IMG/VR virus record: IMGVR_UViG_3300043446_003970 | Coordinates: 1 to 48,276 of that record | Strand: one strand, 5' to 3' | Length of the DNA stretch: 48,276 nt | DNA from: a virus | Part shown: one piece after another, positions 7,217 to 14,722 of the stretch | How positions within the stretch are numbered: the stretch's first letter is position 1 | How the letters are laid out: each line of letters opens with the position of its first letter | The notes under the pieces: model-generated | Database searches by the model: none | The model's input: the letters and a program-made list of their open reading frames with translations, nothing else | What the model was told of the DNA's origin: nothing | Translations under genes and position numbers: made by a program

Positions 7217-7247
7217 AAAGGGGAGGGAAACCTCCCCTTAAATTTTT
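7217..7247 (+). terminator. rho-independent terminator abutting the next start codon
   Basis: GGGGAGG (7220-7226), tetraloop GAAA, CCTCCCC (7231-7237), extended by an AAG/CTT pairing, then TTAAATTTTT. The ATG of the following gene begins at 7248, immediately after the U-tract. Confidence 0.85.
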
Positions 7248-7718
7248 ATGAAATTAATCACAGATAAAGAATATAACAAGATTTATCAAGAATTGCTGAA
7301 CATCGATAAGGTTTTTGCGGAGATGTGGAAGCGGTATGAGAGAATGGTTCTTGATGATGAAGAAGATACTGCTGCACTGGAAGTATCAAACGCCAATTTC
7401 AGAATTGTTGTAAATCCAAAGTTCTGGAAACGATGCAACAGGCACAAGAAAGTTTTTATTATCTGTCACGAAATGTGTCACGGTATGTTTGCGCATTGGA
7501 TGTATCCGCAGAACTTTATGCGCGAATGGGCAAACATTGCACAGGATATCCAAGTGAATGAATTTCTGTTTAATAATTACAGATTTTCACCGGCACTGAT
7601 CAAGAGTGACAATCACGCTTCTATAAAAACTGTATTCAGAGAGTCTGCAAAGTATGTGGAAAGAGACAGAGATTATATTTATTATTATAATCTTTTAATG
7701 AAATGTCTCAAGAAGTAG
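7248..7718 (+). CDS. putative metallopeptidase (HEMCH motif, DUF2201-like)
   Basis: The product has 156 residues. H74-E-M-C-H78 is a zinc-binding HExxH, preceded by a hydrophobic strand (KVFIIC) and followed by 'GMFAHW', as in the metallopeptidase-like domain found N-terminal to VWA-type proteins (DUF2201_N). The upstream 'FRIVVNPKFW' fits the beta-strand preceding the active site in that family. A downstream 'NIAQDIQVNEFLF' helix could carry the third ligand. The protein stops before any VWA domain, so it is a stand-alone version. It overlaps the next gene by 16 bases. Expression must read through or restart at the terminator directly in front. A protease role is inferred, not shown. Confidence 0.7.
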   Translation: MKLITDKEYNKIYQELLNIDKVFAEMWKRYERMVLDDEEDTAALEVSNANFRIVVNPKFWKRCNRHKKVFIICHEMCHGMFAHWMYPQNFMREWANIAQDIQVNEFLFNNYRFSPALIKSDNHASIKTVFRESAKYVERDRDYIYYYNLLMKCLKK

Positions 7719-7909
7719 TTATAAATGAAAAGGATCTGATAACTCTGAAGAGTCACGGAACGGTATACATTTGCAGATCGTGCAAAGATAACAAAGACAG
7801 GTTGGTACTAATAAACTACAAATCCGGTGGAATACATCAAGTGTTCACCGGATTTTGTGTTTCTTGTGCGGAAGAAATAGAAAGCTGTTCTGTTTGTCCC
7901 AAGTATTAG
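7703..7909 (+). CDS. small Cys-rich (zinc-ribbon-like) protein
   Basis: The 68-residue product has three CxxC pairs: C24-C27, C52-C55 and C62-C65. Two pairs could form one zinc ribbon, with the third as an extra site. Between the first two lies a short beta-hairpin region (RLVLINYKSGGIHQVF). It starts inside the preceding metallopeptidase gene (16-base overlap, different frame) and its stop codon overlaps that of the convergent gene at 7906-8181 by four bases. It may act with the metallopeptidase or bind nucleic acid; the sequence does not decide between these. Confidence 0.65.
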   Translation: MSQEVVINEKDLITLKSHGTVYICRSCKDNKDRLVLINYKSGGIHQVFTGFCVSCAEEIESCSVCPKY

Positions 7910-8181
7910 CTCACGGGAGCATTTTGCCATCTTGGCGGATTGTCTGGACATTTTGAATGAGGCATATACAGTTTCATCACGCTACAACCACACAGATTGC
8001 ACTTTCCAATTTTTCCGTATGCGTTTGGATCCCAGTGAGGGCACGCCAGACATATGTTTTTTCTGTATTGGAAAACCTCATCAGATACTTTTTGCAGTCC
8101 GTCTTTCACCGCAAAATTAACGGCAGCGGTTCCAAGACTTTTTGCCTTGTCTATAAGATTTGGATCTTTGTTTAGTTCCAT
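7906..8181 (-). CDS. Cys-rich phage protein (DUF6171-like zinc-binding pattern)
   Basis: This is the only convincing minus-strand gene in the window, 91 residues. After a helical N-terminus it shows CxxC (44, 47), a spacer, CxxCGC (61, 64, 66) and KCPxxxxxxW (C78), the pattern R..(I/V)CxxCP...CxxCGCxMxxK...KCPxxxW seen in many T4-like phage proteins of unknown function. Five or six Cys suggest one or two bound zinc ions. Read on its own strand, the start codon is preceded by TATAAATATT, the classical T4 late-promoter word; on the plus strand the same DNA is the TATTTATA box of the next gene. It converges on 7703-7909 with a four-base overlap. Confidence 0.8.
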   Translation of the reverse strand: MELNKDPNLIDKAKSLGTAAVNFAVKDGLQKVSDEVFQYRKNICLACPHWDPNAYGKIGKCNLCGCSVMKLYMPHSKCPDNPPRWQNAPVS

Positions 8182-8183
8182 AA

Positions 8184-8191
8184 TATTTATA
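8184..8191. promoter_or_regulatory. late-type box shared by divergent genes
   Basis: TATTTATA on plus lies 4 nt before the GTG at 8196; TATAAATA on minus lies 2 nt before the minus-strand start at 8181. It could drive both genes. Confidence 0.55.
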
Positions 8192-8195
8192 TGTA

Positions 8196-8576
8196 GTGTT
8201 ATATCCTAATAAAAAAATACATATTCCTAAAGAATTTACTCTTTTTGGCCACAAATATGAAGTAAGGCTGGAAGACGACTTGTTTGAAAAAGAAAACTGC
8301 TATGGCAATGCGGACGAGGATCTTAAACTCATAAGACTTCAGAATATAGGCGAAGCCACGAGAAAATATGAAGAAGACGGTAAGATATATAACAGCAAAA
8401 TAGTCATAACCGAGAACACTTTGGCGGAAACATTCTTTCACGAGATGGTTCATATCATACTTGATGCCACCGGAGAAGAAGATTTGTCCGAGAATGAAAA
8501 ATTCGTGAATATAGTGGCAAAATGTATGCTTGAAATATATTTATCTTCAGTATATGAAAAAGAATCCAAACCGTAA
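8196..8576 (+). CDS. putative zinc metallopeptidase (HEMVH motif)
   Basis: The product has 126 residues and starts at GTG 8196; no in-frame ATG gives the N-terminal strand region. The layout is 'FTLFGHKYEVRLEDDLF', a turn-rich segment 'LIRLQN', 'KIVITENTLAETFFHEMVH' in two parts, then a helix ending the protein. H82-E-M-V-H86 is the zinc site, following a helix as in SprT- and ImmA/IrrE-type minimal metallopeptidases and in similar short phage proteins; E98 or a nearby acidic residue could be the third ligand. It overlaps the next gene's start (8554). A second HExxH protein lies 1 kb upstream. Substrate unknown. Confidence 0.7.
   Translation: MLYPNKKIHIPKEFTLFGHKYEVRLEDDLFEKENCYGNADEDLKLIRLQNIGEATRKYEEDGKIYNSKIVITENTLAETFFHEMVHIILDATGEEDLSENEKFVNIVAKCMLEIYLSSVYEKESKP
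8538..8545 (+). promoter_or_regulatory. late-type box TATTTATC
   Basis: It lies inside the end of the metallopeptidase gene, 8 nt before the ATG at 8554. Confidence 0.45.
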
Positions 8577-8940
8577 GTCTGGATCGAAGTCAAAATCAAA
8601 GTCGGAGTCAAAATACACATACGAAGTCATCGAACTCCCGTCAACCAACGCGGAAATGGAGAAATATTTGGATCTTCACCGCCACGAGATCAACAGTCGG
8701 GTGCTGAATAACATAGAATATGCTATCAAGATGCGTCTGCCGGCGGTTGAAGTATTCACTTTCAAGAATTCCAACTTTGTGGTCATGATGAACCGCAAGG
8801 ATTTCAAGGAAAACATCGAGAATATCATAGAATTTAGTCTTAAAAATCAAGACTATGAAGTTTGCAATCAAGCAAAAAAGGTTATGCAAAGATTGGACCG
8901 AATGTCCATCGTTTTCAAATACCCAAAAATAAAAAAATAA
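8554..8940 (+). CDS. hypothetical protein with basic Ser/Lys-rich N-terminus
   Basis: The frame is open from 8530, but the ATG at 8554 follows a TATTTATC box and gives MKKNPNRKSGSKSKSKSES, a flexible basic leader of about 20 residues. The body (residues 25-128) is alpha/beta: 'YTYEVIELPSTNAEMEKYLD', 'RVLNNIEYAIKMRLPAVEVF', 'FVVMMNRKDFKENIENIIEF', ending in a basic helix. This looks like a small conserved protein of T4-like phages that precedes phoH, but no function is known to me. It overlaps the upstream gene by 23 bases and lies two bases ahead of phoH, suggesting coupled translation. Confidence 0.65.
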   Translation: MKKNPNRKSGSKSKSKSESKYTYEVIELPSTNAEMEKYLDLHRHEINSRVLNNIEYAIKMRLPAVEVFTFKNSNFVVMMNRKDFKENIENIIEFSLKNQDYEVCNQAKKVMQRLDRMSIVFKYPKIKK

Positions 8941-8942
8941 CT

Positions 8943-9704
8943 ATGTCAAAAAAGAAACGCCTACTGAACAAGAAAAAGCAAGAAGAACAAATCAACACCC
9001 AACCAAAAGATAGAAGCCCAGTAGTACACCAACGAAGCAAAGTAGAGCATTTCCTAACAATATTTCAGAGAGAATTAACAGAGAAACAAAAAAAATTCAT
9101 AGAACTCGCACTTGATAAGAAAGTAAAACTGTTGCTGGTTTCTGGTCCCGCAGGTTCGACCAAAACATATTTGTCTGTGCTCGCGTCACTGATGCTTATA
9201 AATGAAAAAAAGGTCAGTGACATCCTTTATGTACGCAGTATAGTTGAAAGCGCCGATGTGAAAATGGGCACATTACCCGGTGAGGCAGATGATAAATTGA
9301 GTCCTTACAAGCGCCCACTTATCGACAAACTTGATGAGTTGTTGCCAAAAGAAGACATTGCGTATCTGATCAAAGACAATAGACTTGAAGGTTTGCCAAT
9401 TGGATACTTGCGCGGTTTGAATTGGAATGCCAAGGCAATTGTTGCCGACGAAATGCAGAACTGCACCAAGAAAGAATTGGTTACCTTGATGACCAGAACT
9501 GGTGAATTCAGCAAAGTATTCGTTTGTGGAGACCCACAGCAATCAGACATCAATGGACGCAGCGGATTCCAAAGCATATTCAATCTTTTCAATGATGATG
9601 AGAGCAAATCCCACGGCATATATACGTTTGAGTTCACAGAAGACGATATATTGCGCAGCGAGCTTGTAAAGTTCATCGTTCAGAAGATCAAGAACCTCGG
9701 CTGA
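8943..9704 (+). CDS. phoH: PhoH-like P-loop ATPase
   Basis: The product has 253 residues from ATG 8943; the longer frame overlaps the previous gene. Walker A is GPAGSTKT (68-75), Walker B 'AIVADEMQN' centres on D169, and the sensor-like GDPQQ begins at 196, all standard for the PhoH superfamily, which is related to the helicase superfamily I core. Walker A reads GSTKT where most family members have GTGKT, a change also seen in phage PhoH proteins. PhoH is very common in T4-like phages; it is linked to phosphate starvation in bacteria, but its role in phages is unproven and may be RNA-related. The N-terminal 40 residues are highly basic. Confidence 0.9.
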   Translation: MSKKKRLLNKKKQEEQINTQPKDRSPVVHQRSKVEHFLTIFQRELTEKQKKFIELALDKKVKLLLVSGPAGSTKTYLSVLASLMLINEKKVSDILYVRSIVESADVKMGTLPGEADDKLSPYKRPLIDKLDELLPKEDIAYLIKDNRLEGLPIGYLRGLNWNAKAIVADEMQNCTKKELVTLMTRTGEFSKVFVCGDPQQSDINGRSGFQSIFNLFNDDESKSHGIYTFEFTEDDILRSELVKFIVQKIKNLG

Positions 9705-9760
9705 TATAATAAATCCATTCACAAAGCGTAAAATCATATATATTTTTGGGGGTGCCGTGA

Positions 9761-9770
9761 TATTTATAAT
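9761..9770 (+). promoter_or_regulatory. late-type box TATTTATAAT
   Basis: It lies 17 nt before the ATG at 9788 of the 816-aa fibre gene, in an 83-bp intergenic gap with no other feature. Confidence 0.6.
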
Positions 9771-9787
9771 AAAACGATACTTTTATT

Positions 9788-12238
9788 ATGGCCAACCAGA
9801 AAACAACTGAATTACGCACGCTTACTTCTCAGTACGTCGCACACGGAGACTGGCTTCCTATAGTGGACGTTAGTCAATTGACTAGCAGTCCAACCGGAGA
9901 AACCAAGAAAATTTCAGCCGCCGATTTGGCCGAGTATGTCGTGTCTGGTGGATTTGCAAATTTTACCATCCCACAAAGAGGGAATCAAACATCAAATGGA
10001 TTGTCATTTGCCGAAAACTATTCTCCGTGTGGAGATTTGGGAATGTATTGCTATGGATCGGCCCAAAATCTTGGCAACGAATTTACTCTCAGCGTTCGCG
10101 CATTCATTCCATCGGACGCATTATTGACAGATACCGACAAAAGAATATTGTTTGGTGTGGGTTCGCAAGTTGTTGGTATGTCGGACAGCGGAAGCAGAGC
10201 ATATATCGGCGTGGCATCCAGCAGTTTGATTGCTTATGTCAATGATGGAACCAACGAGAAAATAATCGAATATGTCGATTTCATCAAAACATATCCGGAC
10301 AGAGTATTCGAAGCAACGATCACAAAAGACACTTCGGACATATTCAAGTTCTATATAAACGGGCAGATCTTTGGTCAAGTGTCAAGTGCTCCAAGTTATA
10401 TCAGCAGTTCATATGTAACGATGGGAAATGGAAAAGACGGATGTCATTGGAATATTAATTCCGTGATTTATGAGGCTCATGTTTTCAACGCCGCCGCCAG
10501 TGAAACAAAGGTGCTTCAACATTTTTATGGAGGGGTGAGATCAAACGATTCTACTTTGGTGGCATCATATGTACCAGAAAACTTGAATCCTGGTCCAACG
10601 CAGTGGCTGGATTCAATTGGTGACGGGCATATGCTATTGCCAAGATCCGGTTCTCAGGCAACAAGTCCAACAAAACATTTCAATTTGATATTTTTCAGTG
10701 ATGGAACTTCAGGATATCTTGGAGATGGAACATTGAGAGATGTGTTGCCGGAAAATTATGTATTGACTGATTGCTTTGTTTACTCACCTGGAAAACCATT
10801 ATTGTCCATCGGTTCAACCGCCGCCGTTGCTGTACCAGGTGACAGTGGAATTTATTCGTTCAACAACAACAGAGTTCCGTTGGTAAGTGCATCATACGGC
10901 AGAAACGTATTACCTCTGCTTGAATTGGGAGTAGCACACAATGACAGAAGTTTATATGTATTCTATAGTGCCAGCGCCGCACCTTGCACATTCAGTTTCC
11001 AAGGATATACATCCAAGTATGGAGTAATAAATTACATACCACCTTCGCCTACTCCTACACCTACACCAACAATTACTATTACACCATCTCAGGCTCTTCC
11101 AACACCAACGCCTACCACAACATCGACTCCTACACAAACTCCTCCGTTGGCTCCTGGCATATATCTAAGTTCAAACAGCTTCAAGCTAAACGACAGTTCA
11201 TATGTGTTTACCACGGACAGTACAATTACGTCCTTGCCAAAATGGAAATTGCGAGTCAAAGCGACCGAACTGACAAACGTGATGCCAAATCAGGGATTGG
11301 AACAAAGAGCAACAAGAACGGATGCAGGATTCAACACGAATTATGCTCCATTGGACAATCCTCCGGTAGGAAAATATAAAACCGAATTGTATTATGTGGA
11401 ATATGATACAACGCCGGATATTTATGGAAACTATAATGTCTTGAACGTAGGACCAAGAACGACGGTAACGATGAGTGTGGCAACAGCGTCCACATTCAGC
11501 CCACCTCCATATCCCGGCAATGATGTATACCTATCGACCAATACGTTCGGGATGAACAATCCTGCGTATGTTTACACAGGAAATTCTTCGGTGCTGAGTT
11601 CTTACAGATACAAACTTCGTTGTAAAATAGCGGGAACGGTTGGAACTGAACTAACCGCCGCATTTGGGTCGGATTCTCAACAAAGATCCGTTGCCTGGGA
11701 TAATAATTATTCAGAAATTATCCCTCCGGGTGTAGGTATATGGCCAGCAGAACTGTATTGGGTAACTTATGACAGTGGATATACAGCAACCGTTCAATCT
11801 GCTCCTTGGCAAGTTGCCACAATGTCAATCGCGACAGCATCTGGCTTCACTCCGGTGACACCTCCTCCATATACTGCATCAAATCATCCTAATGTATATC
11901 TGAGTGGTTCAACGGGAACAACATTGACATTTAAGTATAGCAATCCTCCATATATATATTGTACAGATTCGTCCGTTCTTTCGTCTCCATATTATAGATT
12001 ACGTTGCAAAGCGTTGACATATTATACTTCTTCCGCAACGTGGGGAGCATTACCCGGTGGGACAGAACAGAGAGCAATCGCGTGGAACAACCAATATCAA
12101 ACCATATTCCCACCAGAACCTGGTGTATATAGATTTGAATTGTACTGGATCACATATCCAGCTGGCCCATTCTCTACTGCCGGTGCAACTCTTTATACCG
12201 GAAGTGCATATTCCATAGATGTGACTATAACTCCATAA
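9788..12238 (+). CDS. tail fibre-like protein with lectin-like domains, Pro/Thr linker and three repeats
   Basis: The product has 816 residues. Residues 1-55 (TTELRTLTS, DWLPIVDVS, KKISAADLAEYV) match the N-terminal attachment peptide of many phage tail fibres. Residues 60-240 look LamG-like (FYINGQIFGQVSS). Residues 250-418 form a second beta-rich domain, and a Thr-Pro linker lies at 419-457. Three roughly 100-residue repeats follow, each with the order (V/I)YLS, (Y/V)(V/I)(F/Y), LR(V/C)K, QR(A/S), (E/T)LY(Y/W)(V/I). They probably fold as small beta-sandwiches that contact the host surface. A late-type box lies upstream. Host recognition is the likely role; virion location is inferred from the N-terminus and the promoter. 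Confidence 0.8.
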   Translation: MANQKTTELRTLTSQYVAHGDWLPIVDVSQLTSSPTGETKKISAADLAEYVVSGGFANFTIPQRGNQTSNGLSFAENYSPCGDLGMYCYGSAQNLGNEFTLSVRAFIPSDALLTDTDKRILFGVGSQVVGMSDSGSRAYIGVASSSLIAYVNDGTNEKIIEYVDFIKTYPDRVFEATITKDTSDIFKFYINGQIFGQVSSAPSYISSSYVTMGNGKDGCHWNINSVIYEAHVFNAAASETKVLQHFYGGVRSNDSTLVASYVPENLNPGPTQWLDSIGDGHMLLPRSGSQATSPTKHFNLIFFSDGTSGYLGDGTLRDVLPENYVLTDCFVYSPGKPLLSIGSTAAVAVPGDSGIYSFNNNRVPLVSASYGRNVLPLLELGVAHNDRSLYVFYSASAAPCTFSFQGYTSKYGVINYIPPSPTPTPTPTITITPSQALPTPTPTTTSTPTQTPPLAPGIYLSSNSFKLNDSSYVFTTDSTITSLPKWKLRVKATELTNVMPNQGLEQRATRTDAGFNTNYAPLDNPPVGKYKTELYYVEYDTTPDIYGNYNVLNVGPRTTVTMSVATASTFSPPPYPGNDVYLSTNTFGMNNPAYVYTGNSSVLSSYRYKLRCKIAGTVGTELTAAFGSDSQQRSVAWDNNYSEIIPPGVGIWPAELYWVTYDSGYTATVQSAPWQVATMSIATASGFTPVTPPPYTASNHPNVYLSGSTGTTLTFKYSNPPYIYCTDSSVLSSPYYRLRCKALTYYTSSATWGALPGGTEQRAIAWNNQYQTIFPPEPGVYRFELYWITYPAGPFSTAGATLYTGSAYSIDVTITP
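11043..11157 (+). repeat. Thr-Pro coding linker of the 816-aa fibre
   Basis: About 38 residues of T-P-T-P repeats separate the lectin-like half from the three C-terminal repeats. Confidence 0.8.
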
Positions 12239-12243
12239 TTTTT

Positions 12244-12561
12244 ATGCGAAGATCTATACCTCCAAGAGGAAATCCCGAAAGATCGGTGTTTGGAATATTG
12301 GGTGCTACTCTTGGAGCGGACGATGGAAATTTTTATACAAAAACGCAAAACGATTCCAGAAACATAGGATGGGAATACGTAGGAAATGATAATACTACGT
12401 TCACGCCTACCCCCACCCCGCCAGTATCCAACACTCCTACGCCTACTCCTACATTGACTAATACTCCTACCTATACAACAACTCCGACGAAAACACCAAC
12501 ACAGACACCAACACAAACAAAGACCCCAACACAAACTCCATCACCGAGTTGGTCATCATAA
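12244..12561 (+). CDS. small protein with conserved cap and Thr-Pro tail
   Basis: The product has 105 residues. Residues 13-45 (SVFGILGATLGADDGNFYTK, then NDSRNIGWEYV) form a compact cap shared with the protein encoded next; residues 54-103 are an almost pure T-P-T-x tail with no domain after it. The tail ends PSPSWSS. The gene starts six bases after the fibre gene's stop and ends four bases before the next start. The cap could be a virion-docking module carrying a mucin-like stalk. It may be the stub of a longer paralogue that lost its globular end. Function unknown. Confidence 0.7.
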   Translation: MRRSIPPRGNPERSVFGILGATLGADDGNFYTKTQNDSRNIGWEYVGNDNTTFTPTPTPPVSNTPTPTPTLTNTPTYTTTPTKTPTQTPTQTKTPTQTPSPSWSS

Positions 12562-12564
12562 CTT

Positions 12565-13362
12565 ATGAATCACGAAAGAATTTTAGTACATAAAAGTCCA
12601 GAAAATTCCGTGTTCGGATTGAAAGGGTCCGATGTAACTACGGACGAAGAAAAATTTTATATCAAAACGGAAAATGATACTAGAAATTCTGGTTGGAAAG
12701 AAATTCCTCCAACTCCTACACCAACACAAACCGTATCTGTGACTCCGTCCAAGACCATGATTGTTACGAGAACACCGTATGCCACATACGTGCCTCCGAC
12801 TCCTACACCCACGATATCAATTACTCCTACAATCACACCATCTTCTGCGCCGGGAACGAGCACAACACCCACACCAACTCCAACAGAGACTCCGTTTAGA
12901 ACTACCGTAAATTATACAGTAATATCAAACAACGTTGCGTTTGGTACTGCGGAAGTTATAGGTGCACCATCCACCGGAATAATTTCCGTGGGAGATCGAT
13001 TGACTCTTAAAGCGACGATAAATACAGGAAGCTATTTTCAAGGATGGAGTGTACCAGAATCAGTATCAATATCAAGTAGCATATACCAACTTAATCCAGT
13101 AGTACAATTAGTGAGTTTGGGAGGGGGAAATGTCACTATCACGGGTAGTTTTGCTTCTGGTTCGTTGCCGACATATTATGCAGACGGTTCCGCCGATAGT
13201 TTTGGAGTATTAGATTTTTACTATATAGTCTGGTCGGGAGAACTGCTACGTTATTATAACAGTTTACTGCGGCCAGGTGAAACCGTGAGTAGAGTAGCGT
13301 GCGCAAATAGAATACTTTCCGTTCAGCAAGGAACCGTAACTCTCACTTCCAATTCTTGTTGA
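12565..13362 (+). CDS. cap + Thr-Pro stalk + InlB-B-repeat-like domain protein
   Basis: The product has 265 residues. Residues 13-48 (SVFGLKGSDVTTDEEKFYIK, NDTRNSGWKEI) are homologous to the cap of the preceding protein. A Thr-Pro stalk fills residues 48-111. Residues 113-205 resemble the divergent InlB B-repeat fold, with the signature GDRLTLKATINTGSYFQGWS, a beta-rich module of bacterial surface proteins. The last 70 residues (FGVLDFYYIVWSGELLRYYN...) are unknown and end in Cys. The layout suggests a surface-exposed adhesin anchored by its cap. It is the last gene before the glycan cassette, which starts 55 bases later. Confidence 0.7.
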   Translation: MNHERILVHKSPENSVFGLKGSDVTTDEEKFYIKTENDTRNSGWKEIPPTPTPTQTVSVTPSKTMIVTRTPYATYVPPTPTPTISITPTITPSSAPGTSTTPTPTPTETPFRTTVNYTVISNNVAFGTAEVIGAPSTGIISVGDRLTLKATINTGSYFQGWSVPESVSISSSIYQLNPVVQLVSLGGGNVTITGSFASGSLPTYYADGSADSFGVLDFYYIVWSGELLRYYNSLLRPGETVSRVACANRILSVQQGTVTLTSNSC

Positions 13363-13366
13363 TAAT

Positions 13367-13374
13367 TATTTATT
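13367..13374 (+). promoter_or_regulatory. late-type box TATTTATT
   Basis: It lies just after the preceding stop codon and 43 nt before the ATG at 13418, further from the start than other boxes; it may give the glycan cassette a late transcript. Confidence 0.35.
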
Positions 13375-13378
13375 ATAA

Positions 13379-13394
13379 CTTGTATATATACAAG
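13379..13394. promoter_or_regulatory. perfect 16-bp palindrome, possible operator
   Basis: CTTGTATATATACAAG is perfectly self-complementary and overlaps the putative -35 element TTGTAT (13380-13385) of the glycan cassette, a placement suited to a dimeric repressor. Confidence 0.45.
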
Positions 13395-13407
13395 AATATA
13401 GTAAACT
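13380..13407 (+). promoter_or_regulatory. sigma-70-like promoter TTGTAT-N16-TAAACT of the glycan cassette
   Basis: TTGTAT (13380-13385), 16-nt spacer, TAAACT (13402-13407). The ATG at 13418 begins 10 nt after the -10 box and 38 nt after the start of the -35 box, matching the other early-type promoters. Confidence 0.5.
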
Positions 13408-13417
13408 AATTGGTTAT

Positions 13418-14722
13418 ATGAGTTCTAATGGAAAAATCTTCATACAAATTGCCGCTTACCGCGATCCCCAACTTGTCCCCACTGTAAAGGACTGCATATC
13501 AAATGCAAAATGGCCAGAGAACCTTGTGTTCTGTATTGCTTGGCAACATTCTCCACAAGAGAATATCGACGAGATTAAAGATCTTCCAAATGTCAAGATC
13601 ATAGACATTCCTTATATGCAGAGTAAAGGGGCGTGCTGGGCAAGAAACCAGATACAGCAAAGATATGATGGTGAGCAATACACGCTACAGTTGGACTCAC
13701 ACCATCGGTTTGTAAAAAATTGGGACGAGCAAGTGATTGAAATGTATAATCAGTTGCAGGAGATGGGACACAAGAAACCATTGCTTACGGGATATATTCC
13801 ATCGTTTGATCCGGATAAAGATCCAGAAGCAAGAGTTCAAACTCCGTGGAGAATGGACTTTGACAGATTCATTCCGGAAGGTGCTGTATTTTTCCTACCA
13901 GCTTCAATCGACAATTGGAAAGAACTTAGTGCACCCGTACCAGCAAGATTTTATTCGGCACATTTCTGTTTCACTTCCGGAGAATTTTGCAAAGAAGTTC
14001 CGCACGATCCGGAATATTATTTTCACGGTGAAGAAATCAGCATCGCAGTTCGAGCATTCACACACGGTTACGACTTGTTCCACCCTCATCGCATAATCGC
14101 TTGGCACGAATATACCCGCAAGGGCAGAACCAAGCATTGGGATGATCACGGATCAAATAATACCAGCAATATTCCAGACAAAAAGGATTGGGGAGAAAGA
14201 AATCATCTCTGCCATCGTCGCAATCGTATTCTGTTCTCTATGGACGGAGAAAAGCACGAAACCATTGATTGGGGAGTATATGGATTCGGAAAAGTCAGAT
14301 CATTGCGCGATTATGAGAAATATGCAGGGTTGCATTTTGGAAAGCGCGCAGTCCAGCAGGAAACAATTGACAAGGCGTATCCACCAAACAAGTATCACAA
14401 ATATGAAACTGAACAGGAGTGGGAGGATTCATTCTTACAGATATTCAAACACTGCATCGATCTTCCAATCAATAAATACGAGTTGGATGATTATGAATTC
14501 TGGTGTGTGGCGTTTGAAAAACAGGATAATTCTCTGATTCACAGACAAGATGCCGACAAAGCGGAAATAGAAAGATTGTTGAAAGAAGCAAGAGACCCCA
14601 AAGGCGACAGATATATCAAACTTTGGAGAACATTCAATACATCGGATAAGCCACATCATTGGGTTGTCTGGCCGTTCAGCAAATCAAAAGGATGGGGTGA
14701 AAGAATGGTAGGAAGTCTATGA
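13418..14722 (+). CDS. GT60-type polypeptide GlcNAc transferase-like glycosyltransferase
   Basis: The product has 434 residues. It matches the Pfam 'GlcNAc' family (CAZy GT60 relatives): 'IFIQIAAYRDPQLVPTVKDC' (residues 6-25), 'SKGACWARNQIQQRY', the metal/UDP-binding 'LQLDSHHRF' with D93-S-H95, and C-terminal 'FHGEEISIAVRAFTHGYD' followed by 'WHEY'. Known GT60 enzymes add alpha-GlcNAc to hydroxyproline of Skp1 or to Thr of trypanosome mucins, so a protein acceptor rich in Pro and Thr is plausible; five such proteins are encoded in this window, four of them just upstream. The acceptor is inferred. It overlaps the next gene by four bases (ATGA). Confidence 0.85.
   Translation: MSSNGKIFIQIAAYRDPQLVPTVKDCISNAKWPENLVFCIAWQHSPQENIDEIKDLPNVKIIDIPYMQSKGACWARNQIQQRYDGEQYTLQLDSHHRFVKNWDEQVIEMYNQLQEMGHKKPLLTGYIPSFDPDKDPEARVQTPWRMDFDRFIPEGAVFFLPASIDNWKELSAPVPARFYSAHFCFTSGEFCKEVPHDPEYYFHGEEISIAVRAFTHGYDLFHPHRIIAWHEYTRKGRTKHWDDHGSNNTSNIPDKKDWGERNHLCHRRNRILFSMDGEKHETIDWGVYGFGKVRSLRDYEKYAGLHFGKRAVQQETIDKAYPPNKYHKYETEQEWEDSFLQIFKHCIDLPINKYELDDYEFWCVAFEKQDNSLIHRQDADKAEIERLLKEARDPKGDRYIKLWRTFNTSDKPHHWVVWPFSKSKGWGERMVGSL

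Noticed and set aside
7932-8175. Plus-strand frames of 62 and 72 aa
   Set aside because: They lie opposite the Cys-rich minus-strand gene, whose protein has a recognisable conserved pattern; the plus frames have none.
1744-13362. Diversity-generating retroelement acting on the fibre genes
   Set aside because: No reverse transcriptase gene or template/variable repeat pair was seen in the window; the repeats present are Thr-Pro linkers.
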